From Desulfuromusa sp. (lineage in GTDB: Bacteria > Desulfobacterota > Desulfuromonadia > Desulfuromonadales > Geopsychrobacteraceae), in NCBI GenBank assembly GCA_016744675.1, contig JADGDX010000010.1, positions 1-64,000 of the forward strand: 64,000 nucleotides of DNA, read 5' to 3'. The stretch's first letter is position 1, and the number at the start of each line of letters is the position of its first letter. The notes beneath the pieces are model-generated. The model was given only the letters and a program-made list of their open reading frames with translations. It was not told the DNA's origin and ran no database searches. The position numbers and the translations under genes are program-made. Below are positions 34,059 through 44,114 of this stretch, piece by piece.

Positions 34059-34583
34059 ATGAGCACACAACCAATTGTAAAAATAGAGACCAATAAAGGT
34101 CAAATTACTATTGAACTCAATATGGAAAAAGCACCGATCAGCACCGAAAACTTTCTTAACTACGTTCGTGATGGATACTACGAACAGACAATTTTCCACC
34201 GGGTCATCCCGAACTTCATGATTCAAGGTGGAGGATTTACTCCTACGATGTCACAGAAAAAAACTAAAGGTGAAATCAAAAATGAAGCCGACAATGGATT
34301 GATAAATTCACGGGGCTCCATCGCAATGGCTCGCACGCAGGTTGTTGACAGCGCGACCAGCCAATTCTTTGTCAATTTGTCTGATAACGATTTTCTCAAC
34401 CACCAAGGAAAAACACCTAACGGCTATGGCTATGCCGTTTTCGGTTATGTCACAGATGGAATGGATGTAGTTGATGAAATTGCTAAAGTCAACACGGGCA
34501 ACAGTGGTCATCACCAAGACGTTCCAAAAGAAGCCGTCATTATCCTCAGCATGGCTATCGAAGAGGCCACAGCTAACGATTGA
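34059..34583 (+). CDS. ppiB: Peptidyl-prolyl cis-trans isomerase, cyclophilin type
   Basis: A 174-residue cytoplasmic cyclophilin (no signal peptide). The active-site arginine lies in [32 protein letters not shown] and the [20 protein letters not shown] segment are typical of PpiB. It accelerates proline isomerisation during folding. GAGGAGA precedes the ATG. It is 18 bases upstream of aguA, perhaps in one transcript with aguA-aguB, although no functional link is evident. Confidence 0.94.
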   Translation: MSTQPIVKIETNKGQITIELNMEKAPISTENFLNYVRDGYYEQTIFHRVIPNFMIQGGGFTPTMSQKKTKGEIKNEADNGLINSRGSIAMARTQVVDSATSQFFVNLSDNDFLNHQGKTPNGYGYAVFGYVTDGMDVVDEIAKVNTGNSGHHQDVPKEAVIILSMAIEEATAND

Positions 34584-34601
34584 TAGTAGCAGGGCATTAT
34601 C

Positions 34602-35642
34602 ATGGCTTTCCCCCTGAAAAACACGCGGCGACTCCCGGCTGAATGGGAGTCGCACGATGCAACCTTGCTTGCTTGGCCACACCAGCAGACAGATTGGGAA
34701 CCAATACTGTCATCAGTCACTGAGCTTTACATTGAACTCATTGCTCAGATCACCCGCTTCGAACCGGTTGTTATTATTGCCCCAGAGCCTCAAACCGTCC
34801 ACAGCATCTTGCAACAAACAAGCATCGACCTATCTTTAGTCACAGTATATCAAATAGAGACAAACGATACTTGGATTCGTGATTATGGACCACTGATTAC
34901 CTACGAAGAAAACATCCCCCAACTCCACGATTTTATTTTTAATGGCTGGGGAGGGAAATTCCCGGCGCATAAAGACAACCTCACCACTCAGAAACTGCAT
35001 CGGACTAATCCCTTTAAAGGTCTAAAGAGATATTCACATGATTTAATTCTCGAAGGCGGTAGTATCGAAAGTGATGGGGCCGGGACATTACTTACAACCT
35101 CAAAATGCTTACTTAATGCGAACCGCAATCCCCACCTATCAAAAAGCGACTTAGAGTCAAAGCTCTCGGAGCTACTAGGTTTCAACCACTTTCTTTGGCT
35201 TGACCACGGTTGGCTTTCCGGAGACGACACAGACTCACACATTGATACCCTTGCCCGACTTTGTCCTGACAATACAATCGTTTACGTAGAATGTCCCGAC
35301 AGCAACGATGAACACTATGCGGAGCTACAAAAGATGAAGTCACAACTTGAGAGCTTCAAAACAAAGGGAGGACAACCCTTCCGTTTAGTTCCGTTACCTT
35401 GGCCATCCCCTTGTTACGACGAAGCTCAGCGTTTACCGGCTTCTTATGCAAACTTTTTGATATTGAATCAAGCCATCCTCGTCCCAACCTATCGAGGCTT
35501 AGCAGATAAACAGGCCTTAGCAACAATTGGTGACGCTTTCCCTCAACACCAGATCATAGGCATTGATTGCAGTCCCTTGATCAAACAACATGGATCGCTA
35601 CACTGCATTACCATGCAACTGCCACAAGGAGTATTGAGATGA
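34602..35642 (+). CDS. aguA: Agmatine deiminase
   Basis: It converts agmatine to N-carbamoylputrescine, the first step of the plant-type route to putrescine. The 346-residue sequence shows the PPAD-family motifs: PAEWESHDATLLAWPH at the start, NDTWIRDYGP, LEGGSIESDG, WLSGDDTDSHIDTLARL, and the C-terminal nucleophile in GSLHCITMQ. The start ATG follows the ppiB stop by 18 bases. Its stop codon overlaps the aguB start (ATGA), so the two steps of the pathway are translationally coupled. No arginine decarboxylase is in the window. Confidence 0.95.
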   Translation: MAFPLKNTRRLPAEWESHDATLLAWPHQQTDWEPILSSVTELYIELIAQITRFEPVVIIAPEPQTVHSILQQTSIDLSLVTVYQIETNDTWIRDYGPLITYEENIPQLHDFIFNGWGGKFPAHKDNLTTQKLHRTNPFKGLKRYSHDLILEGGSIESDGAGTLLTTSKCLLNANRNPHLSKSDLESKLSELLGFNHFLWLDHGWLSGDDTDSHIDTLARLCPDNTIVYVECPDSNDEHYAELQKMKSQLESFKTKGGQPFRLVPLPWPSPCYDEAQRLPASYANFLILNQAILVPTYRGLADKQALATIGDAFPQHQIIGIDCSPLIKQHGSLHCITMQLPQGVLR

Positions 35643-36523
35643 GGACACTGAAAGTCACCCTGGTGCAACAAAGTTGCAGCGCTGATCAGCAAGAAAATAT
35701 CAATAATTGTTGTAGGCAGATTGAGGAAGCATCCGCTCAAGGTGCAGAATTAATAATTTTACAGGAGCTACACAATACTCACTATTTTTGTCAGACAGAG
35801 AAAATAGAGAACTTTGATTTTGCTGAGAGCATCCCTGGACCGACAACTGATCTATTCAGTAGGCTGGCTAAAAAATATGGCGTCGCCTTAGTCCTTTCTT
35901 TGTTTGAGAAACGCACCCCAGGGCTATACCACAATACGGCAGTCGTACTTGAAAAGGACGGAAGCATTGCCGGACTCTATCGTAAAATGCATATTCCAGA
36001 CGACCCCGGCTATTACGAAAAGTTCTATTTCTCGCCTGGTGACTTGGGCTTTAATCCAATCGAAACATCACTAGGAAAACTCGGTGTTCTCATATGCTGG
36101 GATCAATGGTTCCCAGAAGCAGCGCGTTTGATGGCTCTGGCTGGTGCAGAAATACTGATTTATCCAACGGCTATTGGCTTTGATCCAAACGATACAGAAG
36201 CAGAGCAGAAACGCCAACGAGATGCTTGGCAAACAGTTCAACAAGGTCATGCCATTGCCAATGGGATTCCTGTCATAACAGCAAATCGAGTTGGATTTGA
36301 AGCCGATCCAAGTCAAACAGGGGCTGGAATAGATTTTTGGGGATGCAGTTTTATTGCTGGTTGCCAAGGAGAAATCCTCGCCCAAGCAACAAACGATAAA
36401 GAAGAACTGTTAACCGCTAATCTTGATCTGGACCACAGTGAAAAAGTCCGCCAGATCTGGCCATTTTTCCGTGATCGACGCATTGAAAGTTATCATGACT
36501 TACAAAAACGCTTTCGAGATTGA
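35639..36523 (+). CDS. aguB: N-carbamoylputrescine amidohydrolase
   Basis: A nitrilase-superfamily amidase of 294 residues that hydrolyses N-carbamoylputrescine to putrescine. The Glu-Lys-Cys triad is in place: ILQELHNT, YRKMHIPDD and LICWDQWFPEA. RTPGLYHNTAVV and YYEKFYFSPGD are typical of AguB rather than beta-ureidopropionase. The ATG at 35639 overlaps the aguA stop by the usual ATGA; longer in-frame extensions into aguA lack a ribosome binding site. A terminator follows. Confidence 0.95.
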   Translation: MRTLKVTLVQQSCSADQQENINNCCRQIEEASAQGAELIILQELHNTHYFCQTEKIENFDFAESIPGPTTDLFSRLAKKYGVALVLSLFEKRTPGLYHNTAVVLEKDGSIAGLYRKMHIPDDPGYYEKFYFSPGDLGFNPIETSLGKLGVLICWDQWFPEAARLMALAGAEILIYPTAIGFDPNDTEAEQKRQRDAWQTVQQGHAIANGIPVITANRVGFEADPSQTGAGIDFWGCSFIAGCQGEILAQATNDKEELLTANLDLDHSEKVRQIWPFFRDRRIESYHDLQKRFRD

Positions 36524-36536
36524 AAATGTTAAAAAC

Positions 36537-36571
36537 AAAAAAAGCAGACCCAAGATTGGATCTGCTTTTTT
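36537..36571. terminator. Bidirectional terminator between aguB and metK
   Basis: AAAAAGCAGA pairs with TCTGCTTTTT, with a further CC/GG pair inside. A T run follows on both strands and it sits between convergent genes. Confidence 0.85.
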
Positions 36572-36593
36572 AAACTAAAAACTTAAAAAACGA

Positions 36594-37763
36594 CTAAAGA
36601 CCGGCGCGAGACCGAAGAGAATCAACACGGTCGGTCACCTCCCAGGTAAACCCAGGCAATTCCCTACCAAAATGGCCATAAGCTGCCGTTTGACGATAAA
36701 TCGGGCGAAGCAGGTCAAGTTGTTGAATGATCGCTGCCGGACGCATATCAAATTCATCTCGCACAATATCGGCAATTTTGTTTGATGGGATTTTTCCTGT
36801 CCCAAAACTGTTTATCATCACAGACACTGGATCAGCAACACCGATAGCATAAGCCAACTGAACCTCACACTTACGTGCCAAGCCTGCAGCAACAATATTT
36901 TTTGCGACATAACGAGCCATATACGAAGCACTACGGTCTACTTTTGACGGGTCTTTCCCACTGAATGCGCCGCCACCGTGTGACCCATGCCCACCATATG
37001 TATCAACAATAATTTTTCGGCCAGTCAAGCCGCAATCTCCCATGGGACCACCCACAACAAATCGGCCCGTTGGATTAATCAGATAGCGGGTTTCGCTGTC
37101 AAGAAGGTTCACGGGAAGAATTGGTTTGACAACTTCTTCAATCACCGACTCCTTCAGGTCTTCATAACTCACATCAGGATCGTGTTGCGTTGAGATCACC
37201 ACAGTATCGATACGAGTGGGCTGATCATCAATATATTGGATGGAAACCTGAGATTTACTGTCAGGGCGTAAAAAATCAACAACGCCACTTTTACGTATAT
37301 CAGCAAGTTTCTGAGTCAATTTATGTGCAAGTGTTATCGGCATAGGCATCAATTCGGGAGTCTCATTACAAGCAAACCCAAACATCAAACCCTGATCTCC
37401 CGCTCCCTGCTCTTTAAACATCCCTTCTCCTTCGCTCACCCCCTGGGAGATATCGGGAGACTGTTGATCAATCGACGTCATAACCGCGCAAGTTTCGTAA
37501 TCAAAACCAATCGCAGAATCATTGTAGCCAATTTCTTTAATTGTTTGTCGAACAATTGAAGGTAAATCAGCATATGCAGTGGTCGTGATTTCACCAGCAA
37601 TCATTGCCATCCCCGTCGTGACTAAGGTTTCACAAGCGACTCTGGCTTTTGGGTCCTGCGCAAGAATAGCATCAAGCACGGCGTCGGAGATCTGATCCGC
37701 AACTTTGTCAGGATGGCCCTCACCTACAGATTCAGAAGTAAATAAAAAGTCGGTCATTGACAT
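36594..37763 (-). CDS. metK: S-adenosylmethionine synthetase
   Basis: It makes SAM from methionine and ATP. The 389 residues hold [20 protein letters not shown], the [12 protein letters not shown] phosphate loop, [16 protein letters not shown] and [17 protein letters not shown], all complete. It is the last gene of the long leftward block, 35 bases after ptsI. That gap is too short for a SAM riboswitch, so expression probably follows upstream readthrough or a promoter inside ptsI. An in-frame ATG two codons later is possible, but AAGGA is 9 bases before the first one. Confidence 0.96.
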   Translation of the reverse strand: MSMTDFLFTSESVGEGHPDKVADQISDAVLDAILAQDPKARVACETLVTTGMAMIAGEITTTAYADLPSIVRQTIKEIGYNDSAIGFDYETCAVMTSIDQQSPDISQGVSEGEGMFKEQGAGDQGLMFGFACNETPELMPMPITLAHKLTQKLADIRKSGVVDFLRPDSKSQVSIQYIDDQPTRIDTVVISTQHDPDVSYEDLKESVIEEVVKPILPVNLLDSETRYLINPTGRFVVGGPMGDCGLTGRKIIVDTYGGHGSHGGGAFSGKDPSKVDRSASYMARYVAKNIVAAGLARKCEVQLAYAIGVADPVSVMINSFGTGKIPSNKIADIVRDEFDMRPAAIIQQLDLLRPIYRQTAAYGHFGRELPGFTWEVTDRVDSLRSRAGL

Positions 37764-37798
37764 GTGTATCGTTCCTTTTCTTCAATAATAGTTTTTTG

Positions 37799-39571
37799 TT
37801 AAATTCGCGGCTGGGCAAAAATGTCTGGCAAGCGATTTCGCATCTCCTGATCGATAACAGTCGACACTTCCTTACTCGTCGATAGAGCAAGCAACTTCTC
37901 GACCAACAATTCGCCTTCCTCTCTTGAAACCTGCCGCAAAACTCTTTTGACCCGAGGAATGCAGGATGGGTTCATCGAAAGTTCATTCAAACCAAGCCCA
38001 ACAAGAACAAGAGAATAAAGTGATTCCCCTGCCATTTCACCACAAATACAAATTCCGATACCCGCATCATTCGCAGCATCGCAAGTTGCTTTTAATGCCC
38101 GTAAGATGGCAGGATGAAGAGGGTCATAAAGATAAGCAACATGTTCATTCCCCCGGTCAACAGCAAGAAAATATTGTATCAGATCATTGGTCCCGATGGA
38201 AAAGAAGTCGACCTCCTCAGCCAGCATAGGGGCAATAAGAACGGCAGAAGGTGTTTCAATCATGATTCCAATATCAAGGTCCTTATCATAACTGATCCCT
38301 TCACAATCTAATTGCTCCTGGATTTCCTCTAAAATCTTCTTACAAGCACGTATTTCGGAGACACCACTGATCATGGGAAATAAAATTCGCACATTCCCGC
38401 AACTGGAGGCCCTTAAGATTGCCCTCAACTGAACCCTAAACAACTGTTCTTCGTGGAGTGAAAAACGGATAGCCCGTAATCCCATTGCAGGGTTTGCCTC
38501 ATCCTCTAGGTTTAATTCAGGAACAAATTTATCCCCACCGATATCAAGAGTTCTGATTGTGACAGGTTCACCCGCTGTTTGACGAAGTATTTCACAGTAA
38601 GATGTGTATTGTTCCTCTTCATTTGGGGGCTCATTTCGCCCGAGGTAGAGAAATTCTGTTCTATACAGGCCTATCCCTTGTGCAGCATGTTTTTTGGCCT
38701 GTACAATATCACTGGCGATTTCAAGGTTGCCACGTAAAGCAATTGAGACGTGATCGGTCGTAACGGCTGAGAGATCGCGATAACATTCAAGATCTTTTTC
38801 TAGATATTCGTAAGATTGCTTACGATCAAGGTATTCCTTAAAAGTTCCCTCAGATGGGTTTAGAACAACAACCCCACTGGACCCATCAATAATCACCGGC
38901 AGACGATCGTAGACCATCGATGTGACAGATTCCAAACCCACAACAGCAGGAATGTCCAGAGAGCGAGCCAAAATGGCGGTATGCGAAGTGCGGCCCCCTT
39001 TATCGGTTATAAAGCCAAGGACATTGGAGCGATCCATCTGCATCGTCTCTGCCGGAGACAGGTTATGTGCGACAACCAATGATTTCTGCCCGATATTCCC
39101 GACAGTCCGCTCACTTACCCCTGTAAGAATGCGCAACAACCGCTCACCAACAGCATCAACATCAGAACGTCTTTCACGCAGATATTCGTCGTCAATATTA
39201 TCAAATAGGGCTCTGAGTTGTCCCAAAACCTGCAACAAAGCTCCTTCAGCATTCATTTGAGCCCGAATGGCTTGCTCGGTCCCATCCACCAACATTTCAT
39301 CTTCAAGAATCAGTAAATGAGTGTCGAGAATATAGAGATGCTCGCGCAAGTGTTTCTGTCTCGAGACAGCCTGCTTAATCTTTTGCAACTGCTCTCGGGC
39401 CCGTTCAAGAGCCTGATGAAAGCGGAGCAACTCAGCCTCAACCTCTGTTGTCTCAATCAGCGATTTATCAACATGAGGGCGTTGATCCAACAAACTGACA
39501 GCACCAATAGCGATCCCTGGAGAAACCCCAATGCCAACGAGATAAGTATCTTGAGCAACCTTAATCTTCAC
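37799..39571 (-). CDS. ptsI: PTS enzyme I (phosphoenolpyruvate-protein phosphotransferase)
   Basis: It takes phosphate from PEP and passes it to HPr. About 590 residues with the phospho-histidine in DKGGRTSHTAILAR (about His197), the PEP-binding region (LYRTEFLYLGR, LDIGGDKFVPEL, LFPMISGVSE), IGIMIETPSAV and the C-terminal ICICGEMAG cysteine. There is no GAF domain, so it is the sugar-type PtsI, not the nitrogen-type PtsP. The start is uncertain: GAGG (39581-39584) suits the GTG at 39571 or the TTG at 39574. It overlaps the end of ptsH by about 11 bases. Confidence 0.92.
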   Translation of the reverse strand: MKIKVAQDTYLVGIGVSPGIAIGAVSLLDQRPHVDKSLIETTEVEAELLRFHQALERAREQLQKIKQAVSRQKHLREHLYILDTHLLILEDEMLVDGTEQAIRAQMNAEGALLQVLGQLRALFDNIDDEYLRERRSDVDAVGERLLRILTGVSERTVGNIGQKSLVVAHNLSPAETMQMDRSNVLGFITDKGGRTSHTAILARSLDIPAVVGLESVTSMVYDRLPVIIDGSSGVVVLNPSEGTFKEYLDRKQSYEYLEKDLECYRDLSAVTTDHVSIALRGNLEIASDIVQAKKHAAQGIGLYRTEFLYLGRNEPPNEEEQYTSYCEILRQTAGEPVTIRTLDIGGDKFVPELNLEDEANPAMGLRAIRFSLHEEQLFRVQLRAILRASSCGNVRILFPMISGVSEIRACKKILEEIQEQLDCEGISYDKDLDIGIMIETPSAVLIAPMLAEEVDFFSIGTNDLIQYFLAVDRGNEHVAYLYDPLHPAILRALKATCDAANDAGIGICICGEMAGESLYSLVLVGLGLNELSMNPSCIPRVKRVLRQVSREEGELLVEKLLALSTSKEVSTVIDQEMRNRLPDIFAQPRI

Positions 39572-39827
39572 CAAACCCATCCTCAATTAATTCAGCAATA
39601 ACATCCATTGCCTGCTGCTCATCTTCTCCATCGATAGTCACCTCAATATCCGTCCCCTGAGGAGCAGCAAGGAGCAATATCCCCATAATACTCTTACCAT
39701 TCACTTCGATATCGTCTTTGATGAGGTTGATATCAGAATCGAATTTAGCAGCAGTCTGCACCAATTGTGCAGCAGCTCTCGCATGTAATCCCAATCTATT
39801 AATTATCGTAAAATTACGGTTTTGCAT
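39561..39827 (-). CDS. ptsH: Phosphocarrier protein HPr
   Basis: An 88-residue carrier between enzyme I and the EIIA domains. His15 lies in RLGLHARAA and the regulatory Ser46 in NGKSIMGIL, both in canonical settings. Ser46 is the target of HPr kinase/phosphorylase, whose gene is 3 kb upstream in the same block, so HPr here should carry both the catalytic and regulatory phosphates. The C-terminus is acidic. The gene lies between EIID and ptsI. Confidence 0.96.
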   Translation of the reverse strand: MQNRNFTIINRLGLHARAAAQLVQTAAKFDSDINLIKDDIEVNGKSIMGILLLAAPQGTDIEVTIDGEDEQQAMDVIAELIEDGFGED

Positions 39828-39842
39828 TATTTATGTTATCCC

Positions 39843-40616
39843 TCACGAAGCGATCAGATAAACCATATCAGCCCAAAACAATCCGAGCAGAAAAATAGTT
39901 ACAACGGTCACAGTAACCAGAAACAGTGTTGACATTCCCTTACGCGCAACTAATCCCAGCATCACCATTGGAACAAGGGTTAACAACCCCAACCAACTGG
40001 GGAGCTGCTGCTGATTTAAATGGGAAAAGACCATAAAAGCACTGAGTCCCCCAAGGAGAACAATTGCCGTCTCCTTGGTATGAATAGCCCAATCTGGCAA
40101 TCTATTTTTTTGTATAAATTCAACCGATTCCATTCCCTGACGATAGCCTCGAACAAAAAAGACTGTTCTAAACCATGTCGGAACTAAATTATATGTCACA
40201 ACAAAAATCAGCGGTGCCCAAAGTATCCCCTTAATAGCAAAAAAGAGGCTAACCCCAGCGGCCAAAGGTCGCAAACCACCCCAGAACAATGCGTCTCCAA
40301 TTGCTGCATAGGGTGCAGCAACCATCTCCTTGAAATCATCAACCTGCACTGTTGGATCAGCTTCTCCAGAAGCCTTATCTTCCTCCAACTTCAAAACAGC
40401 ACCAGCAACCATTGGAGCTAAATAAACATGAGTATTAAAATAACCAACATATTTGCGACTGACCGCCAATAATTCTTCCCCCTTGTAGAGTTTTCTCAAG
40501 CCGGGAAGAAGGGCATAAAAAAAACCAACCCCTTGCAATCGTTCAAAGTTCCAACTTGCTTGTAGCAATAGCAAACGAAACCAGATATATAAACGTGTTT
40601 TCCACGAAATAACCAT
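39843..40616 (-). CDS. PTS mannose-type permease subunit IID
   Basis: A 257-residue membrane subunit of the mannose/fructose/sorbose family. The N-terminal soluble helical region shows RLLLLQASWNFERLQGVGFFYALLPGL and YFNTHVYLAPMVAGAVL, then GDALFWGGLRPLAAGVSL; several hydrophobic helices follow and the C-terminus is hydrophobic. It works with IIC to translocate sugar. Which sugar is not evident. It is encoded 3 bases after the IIC gene. Confidence 0.92.
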   Translation of the reverse strand: MVISWKTRLYIWFRLLLLQASWNFERLQGVGFFYALLPGLRKLYKGEELLAVSRKYVGYFNTHVYLAPMVAGAVLKLEEDKASGEADPTVQVDDFKEMVAAPYAAIGDALFWGGLRPLAAGVSLFFAIKGILWAPLIFVVTYNLVPTWFRTVFFVRGYRQGMESVEFIQKNRLPDWAIHTKETAIVLLGGLSAFMVFSHLNQQQLPSWLGLLTLVPMVMLGLVARKGMSTLFLVTVTVVTIFLLGLFWADMVYLIAS

Positions 40617-40619
40617 CTG

Positions 40620-41309
40620 CTATACCAACCACATCAACAGAAAAGACATACAAAAAGAGGCGCAAAACAAGGTAATCGCCCGGCTGACATTAATTGTGCC
40701 CAAGATAACGGCCACCCCAACAAGAGGTAAAGCCAACTGAATCCAGGCAGATGAATGACTCAATGATTGGTTCAATAGTGGCCATAAAAAAGGGATCGCG
40801 ACAAATCCGCCCAGGACAATAGCCACGTAAGTGCCAACTGCAGCCAAAGAAAAGCTTGTCAGTCCACGCAAGTGCTGAAATTCAGCCCCCAGCAAAGATC
40901 CACGGTCGAGAGCAGTGTCAACACGATCAATCAATCTGACGTTGTATTGTCTAGCATAATGATCAAAATACTGACCAATCTTTCCCAATGGAATAGCAAC
41001 CAACAAACAAAGCAGCAACAATTCAATTCCAGATGCATTTAACTCCTGTCCCAAAAGAATTGCTAAGACACTACTGGCAATCGCCACCTGAGTGTCATCA
41101 GGAGGAACCGCAGCTCCCACAGGTAATCGAGCCAACCATAAAAGTTCAACCATGACACCAATTTGAACCCCAACCAAAGGCTCTCCAAGAGCCATCGCAG
41201 TCAGCGGTGCAGCCACGATGGGTCTGGATATCATGATCTGTAGAATCGCAACACGATCCAACCCACAGACCAAAGAAATCAAAGCTCCGAAGGCTAAACT
41301 GCCCGTCAT
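40620..41309 (-). CDS. PTS mannose-type permease subunit IIC
   Basis: A 229-residue integral membrane protein with about six helices. ISRPIVAAPLTAMALGEPLVGVQIGVMVELLWLARLPVGAAVPPDDT is the characteristic IIC segment, though I quote it only in part as key residues: the Glu-Leu-Leu-Trp and Pro-Pro-Asp motifs are clear. It forms the sugar channel with IID. The start ATG shares a base with the IIB stop, so it is coupled to IIB. Confidence 0.9.
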   Translation of the reverse strand: MTGSLAFGALISLVCGLDRVAILQIMISRPIVAAPLTAMALGEPLVGVQIGVMVELLWLARLPVGAAVPPDDTQVAIASSVLAILLGQELNASGIELLLLCLLVAIPLGKIGQYFDHYARQYNVRLIDRVDTALDRGSLLGAEFQHLRGLTSFSLAAVGTYVAIVLGGFVAIPFLWPLLNQSLSHSSAWIQLALPLVGVAVILGTINVSRAITLFCASFCMSFLLMWLV

Positions 41310-41803
41310 CAGATCGGCCCCTTTGCAGAGGGAATCAACTTCCGCCAGGACCGTTCGCCATCAGCAGGAATACAGCGAGAAGTGATTTTAACACCAGCCT
41401 GATCAAGCATTTCTAGATCATCCATATCAGCAGGGTTCAAAAAAAGAGTACAACTAAATCGTGCTTTTCCTTTATCAGCGTGCAGATTTCCAAGATTCAG
41501 CTGATCGTATGACAACCCCTCACGGTACGCCCGCACAGCATCCGAAGTTGTCCCGAAGAGCAAAAGAACGCGGCAACGGTTGAGCTGTGATGAGTTCAAT
41601 AAGACAACTGAATCGGCCACAGTACCAATTTCAACCCGCATCCGACTTGGAACAGAAGCCTGCATCATCATTTTCTTTAAAGGATTTCCGGCAATAGAAT
41701 CGTTAGCGACAACAATACAATCGGCCTTAACAAAAGGCACCCACGCCTCCAAAACTTGGCCGTGTATCAAACGATTATCTATGCGGGTCAGAACAAGGTT
41801 CAT
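41309..41803 (-). CDS. PTS mannose-type subunit IIB
   Basis: A 164-residue cytoplasmic phosphotransfer subunit. The phospho-histidine is His14 in TRIDNRLIHGQV, the family signature; VVANDSIAGNPLKKMMMQASVP and the LNLGNLHADKGK segment are also typical of the IIB fold. It receives phosphate from IIA and passes it to the sugar bound by IIC/IID. It is translationally coupled to IIC by overlap. Confidence 0.92.
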   Translation of the reverse strand: MNLVLTRIDNRLIHGQVLEAWVPFVKADCIVVANDSIAGNPLKKMMMQASVPSRMRVEIGTVADSVVLLNSSQLNRCRVLLLFGTTSDAVRAYREGLSYDQLNLGNLHADKGKARFSCTLFLNPADMDDLEMLDQAGVKITSRCIPADGERSWRKLIPSAKGPI

Positions 41804-41825
41804 TAATTCTCCAACAAGCTAGCTA

Positions 41826-42230
41826 TCATACGGACCGGAGCAGTTCAGCAGGGCGCATGATTGCACTTTTGGCATAATCTTTAAGCAAAGTCGCCAGCCC
41901 GCCAAGGTCATGTTTGGAGCGAGTGCCAACCCCCTTTATGACCATCGGCAAATTAACTCCAGTAAGAATCTCTACGACCCCTTCTTGAAGAAATTCAGCG
42001 CTTATATTCGTCGGTGTTCCACCAAATAGATCCGTTAAAATAAGGGTTCCATCGCCATCGGCCCCAACACGGTTCACGGCACTTTCCACTTCATCCCTAG
42101 CAACTTCGACCGCCATATCACGATCAATGGTCACCGCAGCAACTGCTTGTTGAGGTCCTAGAATCAGTTCCATTGCAGATAACAGTTCATTGGCCAAACC
42201 GATGTGGCTGACTATCACAATGCCGATCAT
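41826..42230 (-). CDS. PTS mannose-type subunit IIA
   Basis: A 134-residue IIA subunit. His9 in IVIVSHIGLANEL is the phospho-acceptor, and ILTDLFGGTPTNISAEFL is the conserved second loop. In this block it is encoded separately from IIB (not fused, as in E. coli ManX). It starts 4 bases after the rapZ stop. In related bacteria a stand-alone IIA of this type can serve regulation as well as transport. Confidence 0.92.
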   Translation of the reverse strand: MIGIVIVSHIGLANELLSAMELILGPQQAVAAVTIDRDMAVEVARDEVESAVNRVGADGDGTLILTDLFGGTPTNISAEFLQEGVVEILTGVNLPMVIKGVGTRSKHDLGGLATLLKDYAKSAIMRPAELLRSV

Positions 42231-42233
42231 GCC

Positions 42234-43094
42234 TTACCCCTTATCAATATCACGATGATTCACACGCAGCACAACTTCGCCCTCAGGAAAGCTGCCATGA
42301 AGAGCTTCAACAATTGAAACACTGCGATGCCGCCCCCCTGTACAGCCAATAGCAACAGTCAGATAGCTTTTCCCCTCAGCCCGATAATGGGGCAACAAAA
42401 AACTGAGCAAATGGTCAAGATGACGACGAAAATCACGACAAGCTGGCTGAGAAAGGACAAACTCACGAAGGGTTGGGTCTAACCCTGTCAGTGGTCGCAA
42501 CTCTTCAATATAGTGGGGATTTGGCAAGAAGCGAACATCAAAAACTAAATCAGCAGCAGGGGGCAAACCGTAACGATATCCAAATGATTCCAAGCTGACA
42601 ATAAGCAATGATCCGTGCTTTTCCCCAAGAAAATCAAGCATCAGATCCCGTAATTGACGTGAATTAAGATTACTAGTGTCGATAATCTTTGTCGCCGAAT
42701 TTCGTAGAGCGTGTAACTGTTGACGTTCTCTCTCTATTCCATCCTGAACGGTCTCAGAAACCGCCAGTGGGTGCGAACGACGTGTTTCTGAGTAGCGACG
42801 CCGCAAAACAGCATCTGCTGCTTCGAAAAAAAGGATTTCTAGTTGATAGCCACCCTCTTTTAACTGCTCAAAAGTTTTATCATAATCGGTCAAGAAACCA
42901 CGATTACGGACATCAACAACAACAGCCACGTCAGCATCTGGTTTCAACCCCTCACTAGCACGCTGCATAAAATCAGGCAACATCACCAATGGAAGATTAT
43001 CAACTACAAAAAAGCCCTGATCTTCTACAACTCGTGCGGCAGTACTTTTACCAGACCCAGACAGACCAGTGATAACTAACAACCTGCGGCTCAT
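42234..43094 (-). CDS. rapZ: RapZ family nucleotide-binding protein
   Basis: A 286-residue P-loop protein with Walker A GLSGSGKSTA (9-18), DVRNRGFL, and the C-terminal half with DVRFLPNPHY, PLTGLDP and the CTGGRHRSV motif typical of YvcJ/RapZ. E. coli RapZ guides RNase E to the GlmZ small RNA and senses glucosamine 6-phosphate. In distant bacteria only nucleotide binding is established. It overlaps hprK by 4 bases and precedes the IIA gene, the usual context with PTS regulators. Confidence 0.94.
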   Translation of the reverse strand: MSRRLLVITGLSGSGKSTAARVVEDQGFFVVDNLPLVMLPDFMQRASEGLKPDADVAVVVDVRNRGFLTDYDKTFEQLKEGGYQLEILFFEAADAVLRRRYSETRRSHPLAVSETVQDGIERERQQLHALRNSATKIIDTSNLNSRQLRDLMLDFLGEKHGSLLIVSLESFGYRYGLPPAADLVFDVRFLPNPHYIEELRPLTGLDPTLREFVLSQPACRDFRRHLDHLLSFLLPHYRAEGKSYLTVAIGCTGGRHRSVSIVEALHGSFPEGEVVLRVNHRDIDKG

Positions 43095-44065
43095 TCGAGG
43101 TCTTCTCCGATGATCGTATGAGAATGAAGATGTGCTGCCGCCGCCATACGCTTCTCAAGAAGCTCTTGAAATTCGCGGGCGCTATGATATCCCATCTCTT
43201 TTAACAATTGATTTCTTGCAGCCACCTCAACAATGGTACTGATATTCCTCCCCGGCGCGACCGGAATACGGACGAAAGGCAAATCAACACCATGGATATT
43301 AAAAACTTTTTCCTCCAATCCAAGGCGATCATATTCCCGACCATCTTCCCACTTCACCAGCTCCACGACGAGATCAATCTTCTTTCTTTCCCTGATAGCA
43401 GCAACACCGAAGAGATGCTTAATGTTGAGAATGCCCAGACCACGAATCTCCATGTGATAATGGAGAAGGTCCATCCCTTCGCCAAAAACAACAGATGGAA
43501 GCTTAAAGCGCACCTTGATGATATCATCAGCAACTAGACGATAGCCGCGAAGAATCAATTCCAGGGCACATTCGCTTTTACCAACACCACTCTTGCCCTG
43601 AAGCAGAACCCCAATTCCAAGGATATCTACCAGAACTCCATGAAGAGTTGAGGTTGGCAACAAACGTTCTTCTAAAAAACGAGTCAGCAGAGATATAAAG
43701 TTTGAACTAAGATGTTTGGTTCTTAGAAGTGGGGTCTCTCCCGCTTCAGCTTGTTCCAGAAGATAATCAGGAGCTTCCTGATTTTTTGTGATAATCAGAC
43801 AGGAGAGATTCTTACGAAAGAGACCACGTGATGTCTCAATCGCTTTTTGCTGTGGCATCGTTTTCAAGAAGCTCAACTCAGTTGAGCCAATGATTTGGAC
43901 CCGGTCTGGATGCAGACTGTCGGTATAACCAGCCAGTGCAAGGCCAGGCTTCTGGATCCTTGGTACCGAAATTGTGTTAGAGAGGCCACCTGCTCCTGAC
44001 AGCAATTCTAAGTCAAGCCCAGCCTCTTTCTCATCAAGAATTTCTTGGATAGTTAATGTTGGCAT
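43091..44065 (-). CDS. hprK: HPr kinase/phosphorylase
   Basis: A bifunctional enzyme that adds or removes phosphate at Ser46 of HPr. The 324-residue sequence carries Walker A GKSGVGKS (157-164), LVADDIIKV with the catalytic acidic residues, and EIRGLGILNIKHLFG, the HprK signature. Typical N-terminal domain features (IIGSTELSFL) are also present. A partner HPr with Ser46 is in the same block, so PTS-linked regulation resembles that of Firmicutes, as proposed for several proteobacteria with hprK-ptsN neighbours. Confidence 0.96.
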   Translation of the reverse strand: MPTLTIQEILDEKEAGLDLELLSGAGGLSNTISVPRIQKPGLALAGYTDSLHPDRVQIIGSTELSFLKTMPQQKAIETSRGLFRKNLSCLIITKNQEAPDYLLEQAEAGETPLLRTKHLSSNFISLLTRFLEERLLPTSTLHGVLVDILGIGVLLQGKSGVGKSECALELILRGYRLVADDIIKVRFKLPSVVFGEGMDLLHYHMEIRGLGILNIKHLFGVAAIRERKKIDLVVELVKWEDGREYDRLGLEEKVFNIHGVDLPFVRIPVAPGRNISTIVEVAARNQLLKEMGYHSAREFQELLEKRMAAAAHLHSHTIIGEDLE

Positions 44066-44114
44066 AGTTTCAACAACCGGTTAGCGATAATAAGACAGTG
44101 TCAGGGCCAGAGAA

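Noticed and set aside
37764..37798. SAM riboswitch before metK
   Set aside because: The gap to ptsI is only 35 bases, too short for any known SAM riboswitch.
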